From NCBI RefSeq assembly GCF_013201075.1, contig NZ_CP053708.1, forward strand, positions 1,801,501 to 1,865,500: a DNA stretch of 64,000 bases, written 5' to 3'. The notes below the pieces were generated by a model, which did not search any database, was not told where the DNA came from, and was given only the letters and a program-made list of their open reading frames with translations. Made by a program: the position numbers and the translations under genes. Shown one piece after another: positions 1-8,444 of this stretch; the stretch's first letter is position 1, and the number at the start of each line of letters is the position of its first letter. The DNA is from Lichenicola cladoniae (lineage in GTDB: Bacteria > Pseudomonadota > Alphaproteobacteria > Acetobacterales > Acetobacteraceae).

Positions 1-554
1 TATCCATCGATACGAGGCATGCCGCGACGATGCACGCCGCACTCGGCGCGGGCGCGCTGGTCATCAACGATGTCTCGGCCCTGGCGCACGATCGGCTGGC
101 GCGCGGCGTGGTAGCCCAGGCGGAGTGCCCGGTGGTGCTGATGCATATGCGCGGCACCCCGGACACCATGGCCGGGCTCACCGGCTACGGCGACGTCGCG
201 GTCGATGTCGTGCGCGAGCTGGCCTGGTCGATCGAGCAGGCGACGCTGGCCGGGATTGCACGTGACCGGATCATCGTCGATCCGGGGATCGGCTTCGCCA
301 AGACCGAGGCACAGAACCTGGAGCTGCTGCGACGGCTGCCGATCCTGGCCAATCTCGGCTGCCGCGTGCTGCTGGGCGTGTCCCGCAAGGGCTTCATCGG
401 CAGGGTCGGCGGCGCATCGTCGCCCACCGATCGGCTGGCCGGCTCGATCGTGGCGGCGTTGCCCGGCCTGGCTTTCCCGGACACGATCCTGCGGGTGCAC
501 GACGTCGCGGAGACGGTGCAGGCGGTGCGACTCTGGCAGGCCATCCATGGCTGA
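1..554 (+). CDS. folP: Dihydropteroate synthase, 5' truncated by window edge
   Basis: This is the C-terminal part of dihydropteroate synthase, which joins p-aminobenzoate to the pterin pyrophosphate in cytoplasmic folate synthesis. The frame is open from base 3 and begins with residues SIDTRHA, matching the conserved SxDT element of the family, so the true start lies upstream of the window. Further family signatures are VINDVSAL, LMHMRGTP, DPGIGFAKT and the phosphate-binding SRKGFIG near the C-terminus. It ends 75 bases before glmM on the same strand. A folP-glmM order is common in proteobacteria, so co-transcription is likely. The call is firm and only the N-terminus is missing. Confidence 0.95.
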   Translation, partial: SIDTRHAATMHAALGAGALVINDVSALAHDRLARGVVAQAECPVVLMHMRGTPDTMAGLTGYGDVAVDVVRELAWSIEQATLAGIARDRIIVDPGIGFAKTEAQNLELLRRLPILANLGCRVLLGVSRKGFIGRVGGASSPTDRLAGSIVAALPGLAFPDTILRVHDVAETVQAVRLWQAIHG

Positions 555-565
555 GCTAGATCAAT

Positions 566-604
566 GGGTTCGGGCAGACAGCCTGGGGGTTCGGGCAGAC
601 AGCC
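566..604 (+). repeat. 21-bp tandem direct repeat between folP and glmM
   Basis: The 18-base word GGGTTCGGGCAGACAGCC occurs at 566-583 and again at 587-604, a period of 21 bases. Because 21 is a multiple of three, the repeat is in frame with glmM and would encode GSGRQPG twice if translation began at the ATG at 564. No other copy was noticed in the window. It looks like a local slippage duplication. Confidence 0.8.
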
Positions 605-629
605 CGGCGACAAGCCGAAAGTACGTGCG

Positions 630-1988
630 ATGAGTGGTCCCAGGAAGCTGTTCGGAACCGATGGTATTCGGGGCACCGCCAATACCGACCCGATGACCGT
701 CGAGGTGGCCCAGCGTCTCGGACAGGCCGCCGGCCTGCGCTTCATGCGCGGGACGCACCGGCACCGGGTGGTGCTGGGCAAGGACACGCGGCTGTCCGGC
801 TACATGATCGAGTGCGCGCTGGTTTCGGGCTTCCTGGCGGCCGGCATCGACGTCACGCTGGTCGGCCCGTTGCCGACCCCGGCGATCGCCCTGCTGACCC
901 GCAGCCTTCGGGCGGATCTCGGGGTCATGATCTCGGCATCGCACAATCCGTTCGAGGATAACGGCATCAAGCTGTTCGGACCGGACGGCTTCAAGCTGTC
1001 CGACGACGTGGAGGCCGAGATCGAGGCGCTGATGGCGTCGGACATGTCCAGCCGGCTGGCGAAGCCGGACATGATCGGCCGCGCCTCCCGGCTGACCGAC
1101 GCGGCCGGGCGCTACGTCGAGAGCGCCAAGGCGAGCTTTCCGCGCGGCCGCCGGCTCGACGGGCTCAGGATCGTGCTGGACTGCGCCAACGGCGCCGCAT
1201 ACCGGGTCGCACCGACGGCGCTGTGGGAACTCGGCGCCGAGGTGATCCGGATCGGCTGCACGCCGGATGGGCTGAACATCAACCACCAGTGCGGCTCGAC
1301 CAGCCCCCGGGCGCTGAGCACCGCGGTGCTCGAGCATCGCGCCGATCTCGGCATCGCGCTGGACGGCGACGCGGACCGGCTGCTGCTCTGCGACGAGCGC
1401 GGCCAGCTGATCGACGGCGACCAGATCCTGGCCCTGATCGCGCGATCCTGGGCGGCGAGCGGCCGGCTCGAAGGCGGCGGCGTGGTGGCGACGGTGATGT
1501 CCAACATGGGACTCGAGCGGCTGCTGGTCGGGGATGGACTGAAGCTGGAGCGGACGGCGGTCGGCGATCGCTACGTCGTCGAGCGGATGCGCGAGCTCGG
1601 CATGAATGTCGGTGGCGAGCAGTCGGGCCACATGGTGCTGTCCGATTTCGCCACCACCGGCGATGGCCTGATCGGCGCATTGCAGGTGCTGGCGGTGCTG
1701 GTCGAGCGCGGCCGGCCCGCCAGCGAGGCGCTGCGCATGTTCACGCCGTTCCCGCAGCTGCTCAGGAACGAGCGTTTCGTCGGTCCGTCGCCGCTGCTGA
1801 ACCCGGCGGTGCAGGAGGCCAGGCGCTGGGCCGAGGACGAACTCGGTACCACCGGCCGCCTGCTGCTGCGCGAAAGCGGCACCGAGCCGGTGGTCAGGGT
1901 GATGGCCGAGGCAGAGGACGAGGCCTTGGTGGCGCGCGTGGTCGCCGGGGTCTGCGACGCGATCAGGCGCGTGTCCGTGGCGGCCTGA
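630..1988 (+). CDS. glmM: Phosphoglucosamine mutase
   Basis: Interconverts glucosamine-6-phosphate and glucosamine-1-phosphate in the cytoplasm, feeding UDP-GlcNAc for peptidoglycan and LPS. The 452-residue protein has the full alpha-D-phosphohexomutase layout: N-terminal [10 protein letters not shown], the phosphoserine loop SASHNP with the active serine at about residue 104, the metal loop DGDADR, and the C-terminal phosphate-binding RESGTEP. The frame is open up to an ATG at 564, but family length and alignment favour the ATG at 630, where the usual short N-terminus before FGTDGIRG begins. It follows folP and precedes thiD closely on the same strand. Confidence 0.96.
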   Translation: MSGPRKLFGTDGIRGTANTDPMTVEVAQRLGQAAGLRFMRGTHRHRVVLGKDTRLSGYMIECALVSGFLAAGIDVTLVGPLPTPAIALLTRSLRADLGVMISASHNPFEDNGIKLFGPDGFKLSDDVEAEIEALMASDMSSRLAKPDMIGRASRLTDAAGRYVESAKASFPRGRRLDGLRIVLDCANGAAYRVAPTALWELGAEVIRIGCTPDGLNINHQCGSTSPRALSTAVLEHRADLGIALDGDADRLLLCDERGQLIDGDQILALIARSWAASGRLEGGGVVATVMSNMGLERLLVGDGLKLERTAVGDRYVVERMRELGMNVGGEQSGHMVLSDFATTGDGLIGALQVLAVLVERGRPASEALRMFTPFPQLLRNERFVGPSPLLNPAVQEARRWAEDELGTTGRLLLRESGTEPVVRVMAEAEDEALVARVVAGVCDAIRRVSVAA

Positions 1989-2022
1989 GCGCCGCATCGT
2001 GACGGGTCCGGAGCGGGGCGCC

Positions 2023-2820
2023 ATGCATGGCCGGGTGCTGATCGTCGCCGGGAGCGATTCCGGCGGTGGTGCCGGCATCCAGGCCGACATCAAGACCGTG
2101 ACCGCGCTGGGCGGTTTCGCGATGACCGCGATCACCGCGCTGACCGCGCAGAACACCCTGGGCGTGCAGGGGGTGATGCGGGTGCCGCCGGAGTTCCTGC
2201 GGCTGCAGATCGACTGCGTGATGGACGATCTCGGCGCGGACGCCTTCAAGACCGGGATGATGGACACCGCGGAGATCATCGAGACCACCGCGGACTGCCT
2301 GGGCCGGTGGCCCGGGATGAAGCTGGTGGTCGATCCGGTGATGGTCGCCAAGGGCGGCCAGAAGCTGCTGCAGGCGGACGGGATTGCCACCCTCAGGCGC
2401 TGCCTGCTGCCGATCGCGACGGTGCTGACGCCGAACCTGCCGGAAGCGGAGGCGTTGTGCGGCATCCCAATCGAGAGCCTCGACGACATGCATCGCGCTG
2501 CCAGGTTGCTCCTGGGGCTCGGGGTGCCGGCGGTGCTGCTCAAGGGCGGCCACCTGCCGGGGGACACGGTGATCGACCTGCTGGCAACCCGGGACGGGTC
2601 CGAGAGCTTCGCTGCACCCCGGATACCGACCCGCCACACCCATGGTACCGGGTGCACACTCGCCAGCGCGGTCGCCGCCGGCCTCGCGCAGGGAATGGGA
2701 CTGCGGGATGCGGTGATCCGTGCACGTCACTATGTGAGGTCCGCGATCGAGACAGCACCGGGATACGGCGCCGGCGCGGGCCCGCTCAATCACGCCGTCA
2801 CGTTCTGCCCGAACCCTTAG
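2023..2820 (+). CDS. thiD: Hydroxymethylpyrimidine/phosphomethylpyrimidine kinase
   Basis: Phosphorylates HMP and HMP-P in thiamine pyrophosphate synthesis. The 265-residue product carries the ribokinase-fold signatures of ThiD: N-terminal IVAGSDSGGGAGIQAD, the ITALTAQNT segment, DPVMVAKGG, LTPNLPEAE, and the C-terminal anion hole HGTGCTLASA. The ATG at 2023 is chosen over an in-frame GTG at 1999 because it lies right before the conserved first strand and has a G-rich ribosome site upstream. It starts 34 bases after glmM, so it is probably read through from folP-glmM. No TPP riboswitch was seen upstream. Confidence 0.95.
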   Translation: MHGRVLIVAGSDSGGGAGIQADIKTVTALGGFAMTAITALTAQNTLGVQGVMRVPPEFLRLQIDCVMDDLGADAFKTGMMDTAEIIETTADCLGRWPGMKLVVDPVMVAKGGQKLLQADGIATLRRCLLPIATVLTPNLPEAEALCGIPIESLDDMHRAARLLLGLGVPAVLLKGGHLPGDTVIDLLATRDGSESFAAPRIPTRHTHGTGCTLASAVAAGLAQGMGLRDAVIRARHYVRSAIETAPGYGAGAGPLNHAVTFCPNP

Positions 2821-2861
2821 GTGCGACCGACCGGCGCCGACTGCCCGGATCGCCGGCAGGA

Positions 2862-3785
2862 ATGAAGCCGATGCCGGGGCTCCGCATGGTCTGTCTGGTG
2901 CTGCTGCCGCTGCTGGCCGCAGGATGCGCGGGCTCCGGGGATGGCTCGGCTGGCTGTGTCATGCGCGAGGTCGCCGAACTGCCGGTGCTGAACCAGGCGG
3001 GGGTGCCGATCGTCAGGGCCGCAATCAACGGAACCCCGGTGGCGTTCATCGTGGACACCGGCGCCCGCGCCTCGATCATCGGTCGCACCAGCGCCGACGC
3101 GCTCCGGTTGCCGGTCAGCTTCGAGAACCATCACGTCATTATCGGGATCGGCGGTGCGACGTTTGCGCCCGACGCGACGGTCGACCGGCTGTCGCTGGGC
3201 GACGGTGCCGCACGCAACGTCACCTTCATCACCGCCGGGGAGTTCGGCCAGCAATCGGATGGGCTGCCGGTCGTCGGGCTGTTCGGTGGTGACTTCCTGG
3301 CAAACTACGACGTCGAACTCGACCTGCCGGCGCATCGGATCGGGCTGTATGACGAGCAGCATTGCGGCACCCACTTCCGCCCATGGGCCGATGCGTTCTA
3401 CGAGCAGAAATTCAGCCTGAACAACGCGACGGAGATCGACCTCGACGCCAGCCTCGATGGCCGCGCGATCACCCTGCAACTGGATAGCGGAGCACAGCAC
3501 ACGGTGCTGGATCTGGCTGCGGGAGTGACCGGCGGCGCCCGGTCGGGAGCCATGGCGGGCGATCCGAAATCGAGGCTGATCGGTGTCGATGGCAACCCGG
3601 TTACCGGTCACGCGCATCGCTTCGGCATGCTGTCGATCGGACCAGAGCAATTTGCCTCGATCCGGCTCACCGTGGCCGATCTACCGAAGAGCCTGCTCGG
3701 CAGCGACTTCCTGCGGTCACACCGTGTCTGGATCTCCTACCCGCACGAGATGCTCTACATCCATCGTGCCGCACCCGGCGGCTGA
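2862..3785 (+). CDS. Lipoprotein with two retropepsin-like aspartic protease domains
   Basis: The 307-residue protein starts with a lipoprotein signal ending LLAAGC (Cys about 22), so it should be anchored in the periplasm or outer membrane. Two retropepsin-type active-site motifs are visible: FIVDTGA around Asp65 and LQLDSGA around Asp208. Each is followed by a flap-like stretch and a hydrophobic GLFGGDFL or SLLGSDFL motif. This suggests a single-chain protein with two retropepsin lobes. The natural substrate is unknown. Bacterial relatives include periplasmic regulatory proteases such as Caulobacter PerP. Start at 2862 is supported by a GGCAGGA ribosome site. The gene ends 10 bases from the convergent ahpD. 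Confidence 0.8.
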   Translation: MKPMPGLRMVCLVLLPLLAAGCAGSGDGSAGCVMREVAELPVLNQAGVPIVRAAINGTPVAFIVDTGARASIIGRTSADALRLPVSFENHHVIIGIGGATFAPDATVDRLSLGDGAARNVTFITAGEFGQQSDGLPVVGLFGGDFLANYDVELDLPAHRIGLYDEQHCGTHFRPWADAFYEQKFSLNNATEIDLDASLDGRAITLQLDSGAQHTVLDLAAGVTGGARSGAMAGDPKSRLIGVDGNPVTGHAHRFGMLSIGPEQFASIRLTVADLPKSLLGSDFLRSHRVWISYPHEMLYIHRAAPGG

Positions 3786-3795
3786 CGAGGGGGCT

Positions 3796-4335
3796 CTAGG
3801 CCGGCTGGGTTGCCATGGCATCCTCGCTCTCGATCGCGACGGCGACGGCATGCACCACCGAGGCGATCCGGACCGCGGCCTGCACCTGCTCGGTGGTCAG
3901 TCCATGCGCACGCACGGTCTTCTCGTGGCTTTCGATGCACATGCCGCAGCCGTTGATCGCCGATACCGCAAGCGACCAGAGCTCGAAATCGACCTTGTCA
4001 ACCCCGGGCTTACCGATGACGTTCATCCGCAGGCGCGCCGGCAGGTTTGCGTAGTCGCCGCCGGCGAGATGCACGAAGCGGTAATAGATGTTGTTCATGC
4101 CCATGATCGCTGCAGCCGACTTCGCGGCGGTCAACGCCTCGGCACTGAGCTTCGGGCCGAACTCGGCCAGGATGCTTACGATGACGGTCGCGTTCCGCGA
4201 TGCCAGAGCGGACACGATGAACGTTCCGGCCAGCTGCTGCGGCGAGAGCACGGTCTCGTTTGCCAGCGAGCCGAGATTGAGCTTCAGGTCCTTGGCATAG
4301 TCGGGAATGCGGGCCTTGAGCGCGTCGATCGACAT
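3796..4335 (-). CDS. ahpD: Alkylhydroperoxidase AhpD
   Basis: AhpD is a thiol-disulfide oxidoreductase of the carboxymuconolactone-decarboxylase-like fold that reduces AhpC, and has weak peroxidase activity itself. The 179-residue protein has the required signature: Glu118, then CGMCIESH with Cys130, Cys133 and His137. Start at 4335 (MSIDALKAR) matches the family; the frame is open further upstream but that sequence includes the ahpC-ahpD hairpin. It lies 97 bases downstream of ahpC on the same strand, the classic AhpC-AhpD pair known from mycobacteria and many alphaproteobacteria. Confidence 0.95.
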   Translation of the reverse strand: MSIDALKARIPDYAKDLKLNLGSLANETVLSPQQLAGTFIVSALASRNATVIVSILAEFGPKLSAEALTAAKSAAAIMGMNNIYYRFVHLAGGDYANLPARLRMNVIGKPGVDKVDFELWSLAVSAINGCGMCIESHEKTVRAHGLTTEQVQAAVRIASVVHAVAVAIESEDAMATQPA

Positions 4336-4368
4336 CGGGCGGTACTTTCTGTGCGGGAGGGTCCGTGC

Positions 4369-4403
4369 GGAATAGGGCGGCTCCAGCGGAGCCGCCCTAT
4401 TCC
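4369..4403 (-). terminator. Perfect hairpin between ahpC and ahpD
   Basis: Arms 4369-4384 (GGAATAGGGCGGCTCC) and 4388-4403 are exact reverse complements, giving a 16-bp stem with a 3-base loop. No U-rich tract follows it on the minus strand. It could be a partial terminator or an mRNA-stabilising stem that sets ahpC above ahpD expression, rather than a full stop, because ahpD has no other obvious promoter. Confidence 0.7.
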
Positions 4404-4432
4404 GTTCAGCTTTGTCCTGAAGCGGGATGGGT

Positions 4433-4987
4433 TCAGGCAGCCGGGCGCAGGTGCTCTTCGCCCTTGCTCCAGTTGCAGGCGCACAGCTCATCGCTCTGCA
4501 GCGCGTCGAGCACGCGCAGCACTTCCTGCGGATTGCGGCCGACCGACAGGTCGTTCACCGCGGCGTAGCGGATGATCCCGTCCGGATCGACCAGGAAGGT
4601 CGCACGCATCGCCACGCCTTCCTCGCGCGACAGCACGCCGGTGGCACCAGCCAGCTCGCGCTTGATGTCCGCCAGCATCGGGATCTCAAGGCTGTTGAGG
4701 TCCACGTGATGCAGGCGCCAGTTCATGTGGACGAATTCGCTGTCGGTCGAGACGCCGTAAACGACGGTGTCGCGGTCGGCGAAATCCTCGTTCAGCTTGC
4801 CGAACGCCACGATCTCGGTCGGGCAGACGAAGGTGAAATCCTTCGGCCAGAAGAACACGAGCTTCCATTTGCCGTGGTCGGTCTTGTCGGTGATCCGCGT
4901 GAAGGCGGTCTTGAGGTCGAGGCCGGCGGCTCCACCCTTGACTGCAGCGAGGTCGAAGGACGGGAACATGTCGCCGACTGTCAGCAT
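4433..4987 (-). CDS. ahpC: Peroxiredoxin AhpC (AhpD-dependent type)
   Basis: Reduces hydrogen peroxide, organic peroxides and probably peroxynitrite in the cytoplasm. The 184-residue 2-Cys peroxiredoxin has the peroxidatic cysteine in FTFVCPTE (Cys55) and C-terminal cysteines in CACNW (Cys169 and Cys171). Two closely spaced C-terminal cysteines are the pattern of AhpD-coupled AhpC enzymes such as the mycobacterial one, and differ from the AhpF-coupled enterobacterial type. It is the first gene of the pair with ahpD. A possible promoter lies at 5056-5085. No convincing OxyR site could be assigned. Confidence 0.96.
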   Translation of the reverse strand: MLTVGDMFPSFDLAAVKGGAAGLDLKTAFTRITDKTDHGKWKLVFFWPKDFTFVCPTEIVAFGKLNEDFADRDTVVYGVSTDSEFVHMNWRLHHVDLNSLEIPMLADIKRELAGATGVLSREEGVAMRATFLVDPDGIIRYAAVNDLSVGRNPQEVLRVLDALQSDELCACNWSKGEEHLRPAA

Positions 4988-5055
4988 GATCGATCTCTCA
5001 AATATCTGTCGGTGCCGACCGCGTCCGGATGAATGCAGCCTACACGGTCCTCTAT

Positions 5056-5085
5056 CTTATGCTGCAACGCGGCATTTCAGGTCAA
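5056..5085 (-). promoter_or_regulatory. Possible sigma-70 promoter of ahpC
   Basis: Read on the minus strand, TTGACC (5085-5080) is separated by 18 bases from CATAAG (5061-5056), about 70 bases upstream of the ahpC ATG. The -10 box is a 4/6 match. This is the best candidate in the leader, but it is assigned by eye only. Confidence 0.4.
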
Positions 5086-5459
5086 CATGCGCTGCGCCGC
5101 CTTGCCGCCTCTGATGGTTGGAGCGTTGGCAGGCAGGAACGCACCGGGCTCGGGCGTATCGCGCTGCTATGCGCCGATGAACTGCCGGACGGCTTCGCGG
5201 CGCACGGGCGGCTCGACAGAAAGCCCTGGAAGCGGCTCAACACGAGCAAGGCGCGCAGCCTGAGATGACTGCGCCGTCGGACATGCGTCGTGGCGTGTCC
5301 GCTCGAGCCGGCAGTGCTCGGTACCATTGGGTCGACCCTACCTTGGTTGCCCGCCTGGTCGGGTCGTGACATGCCTTCGCGACCGGGGTGTCAGCCGTGT
5401 CGGAGGCGTCTGATCCGGCTCCGGAAGGCTGCCGGAGCGTGTCGTTCGGTGCCTCGTTA

Positions 5460-5488
5460 TTGACACCCGTCTGGCGCGCGGTTATTCG
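5460..5488 (+). promoter_or_regulatory. Probable sigma-70 promoter of rpmJ
   Basis: A perfect -35 box TTGACA at 5460-5465 is followed after 17 bases by TATTCG at 5483-5488. Transcription would begin near 5495, giving a leader of about 35 bases before the rpmJ ATG. The strong -35 box fits a ribosomal protein gene. Confidence 0.55.
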
Positions 5489-5529
5489 CCCCCTCTTTGC
5501 GGTGCTCCGCCGCTCTCGAAGGTCGGACC

Positions 5530-5655
5530 ATGAAGATCAGAAACAGCTTGAAGTCGGCTAAGACGCGCGACAAGGACTGCCGCGTCGTGCGCCGCCACGG
5601 CAAGGTGTATGTCATCAACAAGAAGAACCCGCGCATGAAGGCCCGCCAGGGCTGA
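5530..5655 (+). CDS. rpmJ: 50S ribosomal protein L36
   Basis: A 41-codon gene. The protein begins [17 protein letters not shown] and contains [19 protein letters not shown], the standard L36 pattern. It has a single cysteine, so this is the zinc-free form rather than the four-ligand zinc-ribbon form. It sits alone, not in the spc operon, which is usual for this L36 type in alphaproteobacteria. The start is fixed by alignment. Confidence 0.97.
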   Translation: MKIRNSLKSAKTRDKDCRVVRRHGKVYVINKKNPRMKARQG

Positions 5656-5693
5656 TGCGGCTGCCGGGCGCGGGCAGGGGCGACTAGTCGCCG

Positions 5694-6245
5694 ATGTCCA
5701 TGCGCCTGGCAGGTGTTCTCTGTGCGGTGGCGGCGGCCTGTGCCTCCGTGCCTGCGGCCGGGGCCGATCCGTCTTTGGCGGCGATGCAGAAATCGTTGCT
5801 GGAAGCTCCCGATGCTGCCCGTGCCGCATTGATTGCTGACAGGCTAGAGGCAGCCCGGCAGGCTGCGCTATCTCCGACGACCCGCCTGATGCTTCACCGC
5901 GGCCAGCGCGAGCTGGCGGCAGGCGAATTGCGTGCGTCCCTGGACGATCTGAGCGATGCCGTCGAGCTACAGCCCGACCAGGCATTGCTTTGGCGTGAGC
6001 GGGCTGCCGTCAGAGCCATGCAGGGTGATCAGGACGGCGCGATCCAGGATCTCGGTGGCGCGCTGAACCGTGACCCGGGTGATGTGGCGGCATGGTCGAG
6101 CCTGTCGGTTATCGAGGAACATCACGGCGACGCCGCCGCGGCCTATGCGGCGTGGGAACACGTGCTTCGCCTCGATCCGGTGATCGGCGGCGGCGCCAGC
6201 CGGCTCGACCACCTGCGACACCAGATGGTCGGAGACCCCACGTAA
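5694..6245 (+). CDS. Periplasmic TPR-repeat protein
   Basis: A 183-residue protein with an N-terminal signal peptide (roughly residues 1-24, ending PAAGA), so probably exported. The body reads as tetratricopeptide-like helices: ASLDDLSDAVELQPDQALLW followed by a similar unit with AIQDLGGALNRDPGDVAAW and a third with AYAAWEHVLRLDP. Such proteins act as assembly or interaction scaffolds and no specific partner can be named. It starts 38 bases after rpmJ and could be read from the rpmJ promoter. Two ATG codons (5694 and 5700) are possible starts. Confidence 0.75.
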   Translation: MSMRLAGVLCAVAAACASVPAAGADPSLAAMQKSLLEAPDAARAALIADRLEAARQAALSPTTRLMLHRGQRELAAGELRASLDDLSDAVELQPDQALLWRERAAVRAMQGDQDGAIQDLGGALNRDPGDVAAWSSLSVIEEHHGDAAAAYAAWEHVLRLDPVIGGGASRLDHLRHQMVGDPT

Positions 6246-6276
6246 GCACCGCCGGCCAAGCCTTTGTAGATACAGC

Positions 6277-7257
6277 TTACCGGTCGGTCAGGCGCAGCTC
6301 GATGCGACGGTTGCGAGCAAACGCCTCGGGCGAGGTTCCATCGTCAAGCGGCTGATATTGCGAGAAACCCGTCGCCGCCAGGTTCTGCGGCTTGATGCCG
6401 TCGGCCATCAGCAGCTTCACCACCGTGATCGCCCGCGCCGACGAGAGCTCCCAGTTGGTGGGGAACGCACTGTTGGAGATCGGCTGCCGGTCGGCATGAC
6501 CATCGACCCGGAGAATCCAGGGCAGGTCGGCCGGAATCTCTGCGGCGATCTGCTTCAGCGTGCCGGCCAGCGTATGCATCTGCTCGCGTCCGGCTTGCGA
6601 CATCTCCGCACTTCCAGGCGGGAACAGCACTTCGCTCTGGAACACGAATCGGTCGCCGACGACACGGATGCCGGGATGATTGGCGAGGAGCTGTGACAGC
6701 CGGCCGAAGAATTCGCTGCGGTAGCGCTTCAGCTGCTCGACCTTGTCGGCCAGCGCCAGATTGAGCTTGTTGCCGAGATCGGTGATCTTGATGTCGCGGT
6801 CCTTGAGCCCGGTCTGCGAGATGTCCAGGGCCTGGGTGATCGCCGCCAGCTGCTTCTGGAGCTCGGCCAGCTGCTGGTTCAGCAGCGTCACCTGAGACTG
6901 GCTGTCGGCCGAAAGCTTGTCCGCCGTCGCGAGCTTGGCGGTGTCGCCGGTCAGCTCGGCCGTCAGCGCCGTCGTTGCAGCCAGATCCTTGTTGCGCTGG
7001 GCGGTCAGCGAAGCGACCGAGAACTCCAGCTCGTGGCTGTGGCCCTTCTCCATCGACAGCAACTGGTTGAGCTGGCTCATCTCGCGGGTCAGCTTGTCGA
7101 GCGCGCTTTGCCGTCCGTTCAGGGCGACCGACAGGAACGCCTGCGCCAGGACGAACACCAGCAGCACGAAGATGATGACCATGAGCAGCGTGGACAGCGC
7201 GTCCACGTAGCCGGGCCACGCATCCAGCCCGTTGTTGCGGACGCCGCGGCGCCTCAT
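6277..7257 (-). CDS. MotB/OmpA-like peptidoglycan-binding membrane protein
   Basis: A 326-residue inner-membrane protein. One transmembrane helix at about residues 18-40 contains an acidic residue (GYVDALSTLLM), placed like the proton-binding Asp of MotB. A long coiled coil follows (about 45-185). A C-terminal OmpA/MotB domain carries the peptidoglycan-binding signatures NWELSSARA and NRRIELRL. It is the last gene of a three-gene operon and its ATG overlaps the stop of the MotA/ExbB-like gene by 4 bases. No flagellar genes are nearby, so this is a non-flagellar ion-driven stator-like unit. What it energises is unknown. Confidence 0.8.
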   Translation of the reverse strand: MRRRGVRNNGLDAWPGYVDALSTLLMVIIFVLLVFVLAQAFLSVALNGRQSALDKLTREMSQLNQLLSMEKGHSHELEFSVASLTAQRNKDLAATTALTAELTGDTAKLATADKLSADSQSQVTLLNQQLAELQKQLAAITQALDISQTGLKDRDIKITDLGNKLNLALADKVEQLKRYRSEFFGRLSQLLANHPGIRVVGDRFVFQSEVLFPPGSAEMSQAGREQMHTLAGTLKQIAAEIPADLPWILRVDGHADRQPISNSAFPTNWELSSARAITVVKLLMADGIKPQNLAATGFSQYQPLDDGTSPEAFARNRRIELRLTDR

Positions 7258-8444
7258 CGCGAGGAGCGTCCCGACGGATCGCTGGGGCTATTGAACGAGG
7301 GCGTTGCCGGGTTGCCCGAGGAGGCCGCAACGGTCCGCGTCAGCACACGGAGCTCGTTGCGCAGCTCGTTGGTAGCCTGGCTGCGGCCCTGCTCGTTCTC
7401 GCTGAGCATGCGCTGCAGCAGCCGTTCGATCGCGCGCAGCGGCTCGCGCATGTCGTGACCGCCGCCGTCCATGCCGCCCTGGTCGGCCATCCGCTTGAGC
7501 GCCGGCATCATCGCCGACTGCGACTCCGCCACGCGCAGCATCAGCTGCTGGTTGGCACGCAGCATCTCGGTCAGCGACCCGAGCCGGTCCGACAGCGTTT
7601 CCATGGTGTGGTTGTAGGTCTGGCGGCCATCCTCGCCGCGGGCGAGCACGGTCTGCAGCCCGTCCAGATTCTCGGCGGTCTGCTCGAGCAGTGCCTGCAC
7701 GTAGGCTGGAATCGGTGCCTCGCCCTCGCCGCCGCCGGCGTAGCCGGACGAGAAGCGGGTGATGCCGGCGAGCCATTCCTCGAGCTCGTTGAAGAAGCGG
7801 TTCTGTGCCTGGCCGGCGGTCAGGTCGAGGAAGCCGAGCACCAGCGAACCGGCGAGACCGAACATCGAGGCCGAGAACGCGGTGCCCATGCCGCGCAACG
7901 GCTCGGACAGGCCGCCCTTGAGCTGGTTGAACATCTGGTTCACGTCGCCGGAGCCCACGGAAAGATTCTCGATCACCCCGCCGATCGAATGCACCGTCCG
8001 CAGCAGGCCCCAGAACGTCCCGAGCAGTCCCAGGAATATCAGCAGCCCGGTCATGTAGCGCGACAGCTCGCGGCTCTCGTCCAGCCGCGAGGACAGGCTA
8101 TCGAGCAGCGAGCGGGTCATCGGCGTCGACAGCACCAGCCGGTCGGCGCGGTTGCGCGTCGCCAGCATCGAGGCCATCGGCGCCAGCAGGCGGGGCGGGG
8201 CCGGCGGTGCCAGGCCGGCGCGCGGCTGGCGCAGCGTCTCGATCCAGCGCACCTCGGGCGACAGCCGCAGCACCATCACCAGGTTCCAGATGATGCCGAG
8301 CAGCAGCACCGCCAGGATCAGCCCGTCGAGCACCGGGTTGTTCTGGAAGGCGGCCGCCAGCGTCGGGAACAGGAAGGCCGAGGCGCCGGCGACGAACACC
8401 AGGAAGAGCAGCATGCGCAGGACGTAGGTGGTGGGGCGGGTCAT
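7254..8444 (-). CDS. MotA/TolQ/ExbB-family proton channel protein
   Basis: A 396-residue protein with four hydrophobic helices at about 7-27, 38-59, 131-149 and 187-209. The segment after helix 3 (GTFWGLLRTV) through helix 4 (GMGTAFSASMFGLAGSLVLG) matches the conserved core of MotA/TolQ/ExbB proton channels. The C-terminal 150 residues are cytoplasmic, partly coiled-coil, and longer than in ExbB. It overlaps both neighbours by 4 bases (ATGA), showing tight translational coupling with the MotB-like gene and the OmpA-like gene. It likely forms the channel half of an envelope energising complex with the MotB-like partner. Confidence 0.82.
   Translation of the reverse strand: MTRPTTYVLRMLLFLVFVAGASAFLFPTLAAAFQNNPVLDGLILAVLLLGIIWNLVMVLRLSPEVRWIETLRQPRAGLAPPAPPRLLAPMASMLATRNRADRLVLSTPMTRSLLDSLSSRLDESRELSRYMTGLLIFLGLLGTFWGLLRTVHSIGGVIENLSVGSGDVNQMFNQLKGGLSEPLRGMGTAFSASMFGLAGSLVLGFLDLTAGQAQNRFFNELEEWLAGITRFSSGYAGGGEGEAPIPAYVQALLEQTAENLDGLQTVLARGEDGRQTYNHTMETLSDRLGSLTEMLRANQQLMLRVAESQSAMMPALKRMADQGGMDGGGHDMREPLRAIERLLQRMLSENEQGRSQATNELRNELRVLTRTVAASSGNPATPSFNSPSDPSGRSSR

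Larger units (their letters stand above)
4988..5529. other. Gene-poor stretch between ahpC and rpmJ
   Basis: This interval of about 540 bases holds the divergent promoter regions of ahpC and rpmJ. Short open frames exist, for example 5029-5268 on the plus strand, but they show no recognisable domain, ribosome site or protein-like composition. An imperfect inverted repeat (CGGACATGCG with GGCGTGTCCG, about 5278-5301) may be a weak terminator. No RNA gene was recognised. Confidence 0.5.

Noticed and set aside
561-2657. A 698-codon open frame antisense to glmM and thiD
   Set aside because: It is a GC-rich shadow: low-complexity Arg/Gln/His composition, no domain, and it lies fully opposite two clear genes. 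Many similar long antisense frames exist across the window and were dropped.
5029-5268. Short frame between ahpC and rpmJ
   Set aside because: No family similarity, no ribosome site, and it overlaps the likely ahpC promoter region.
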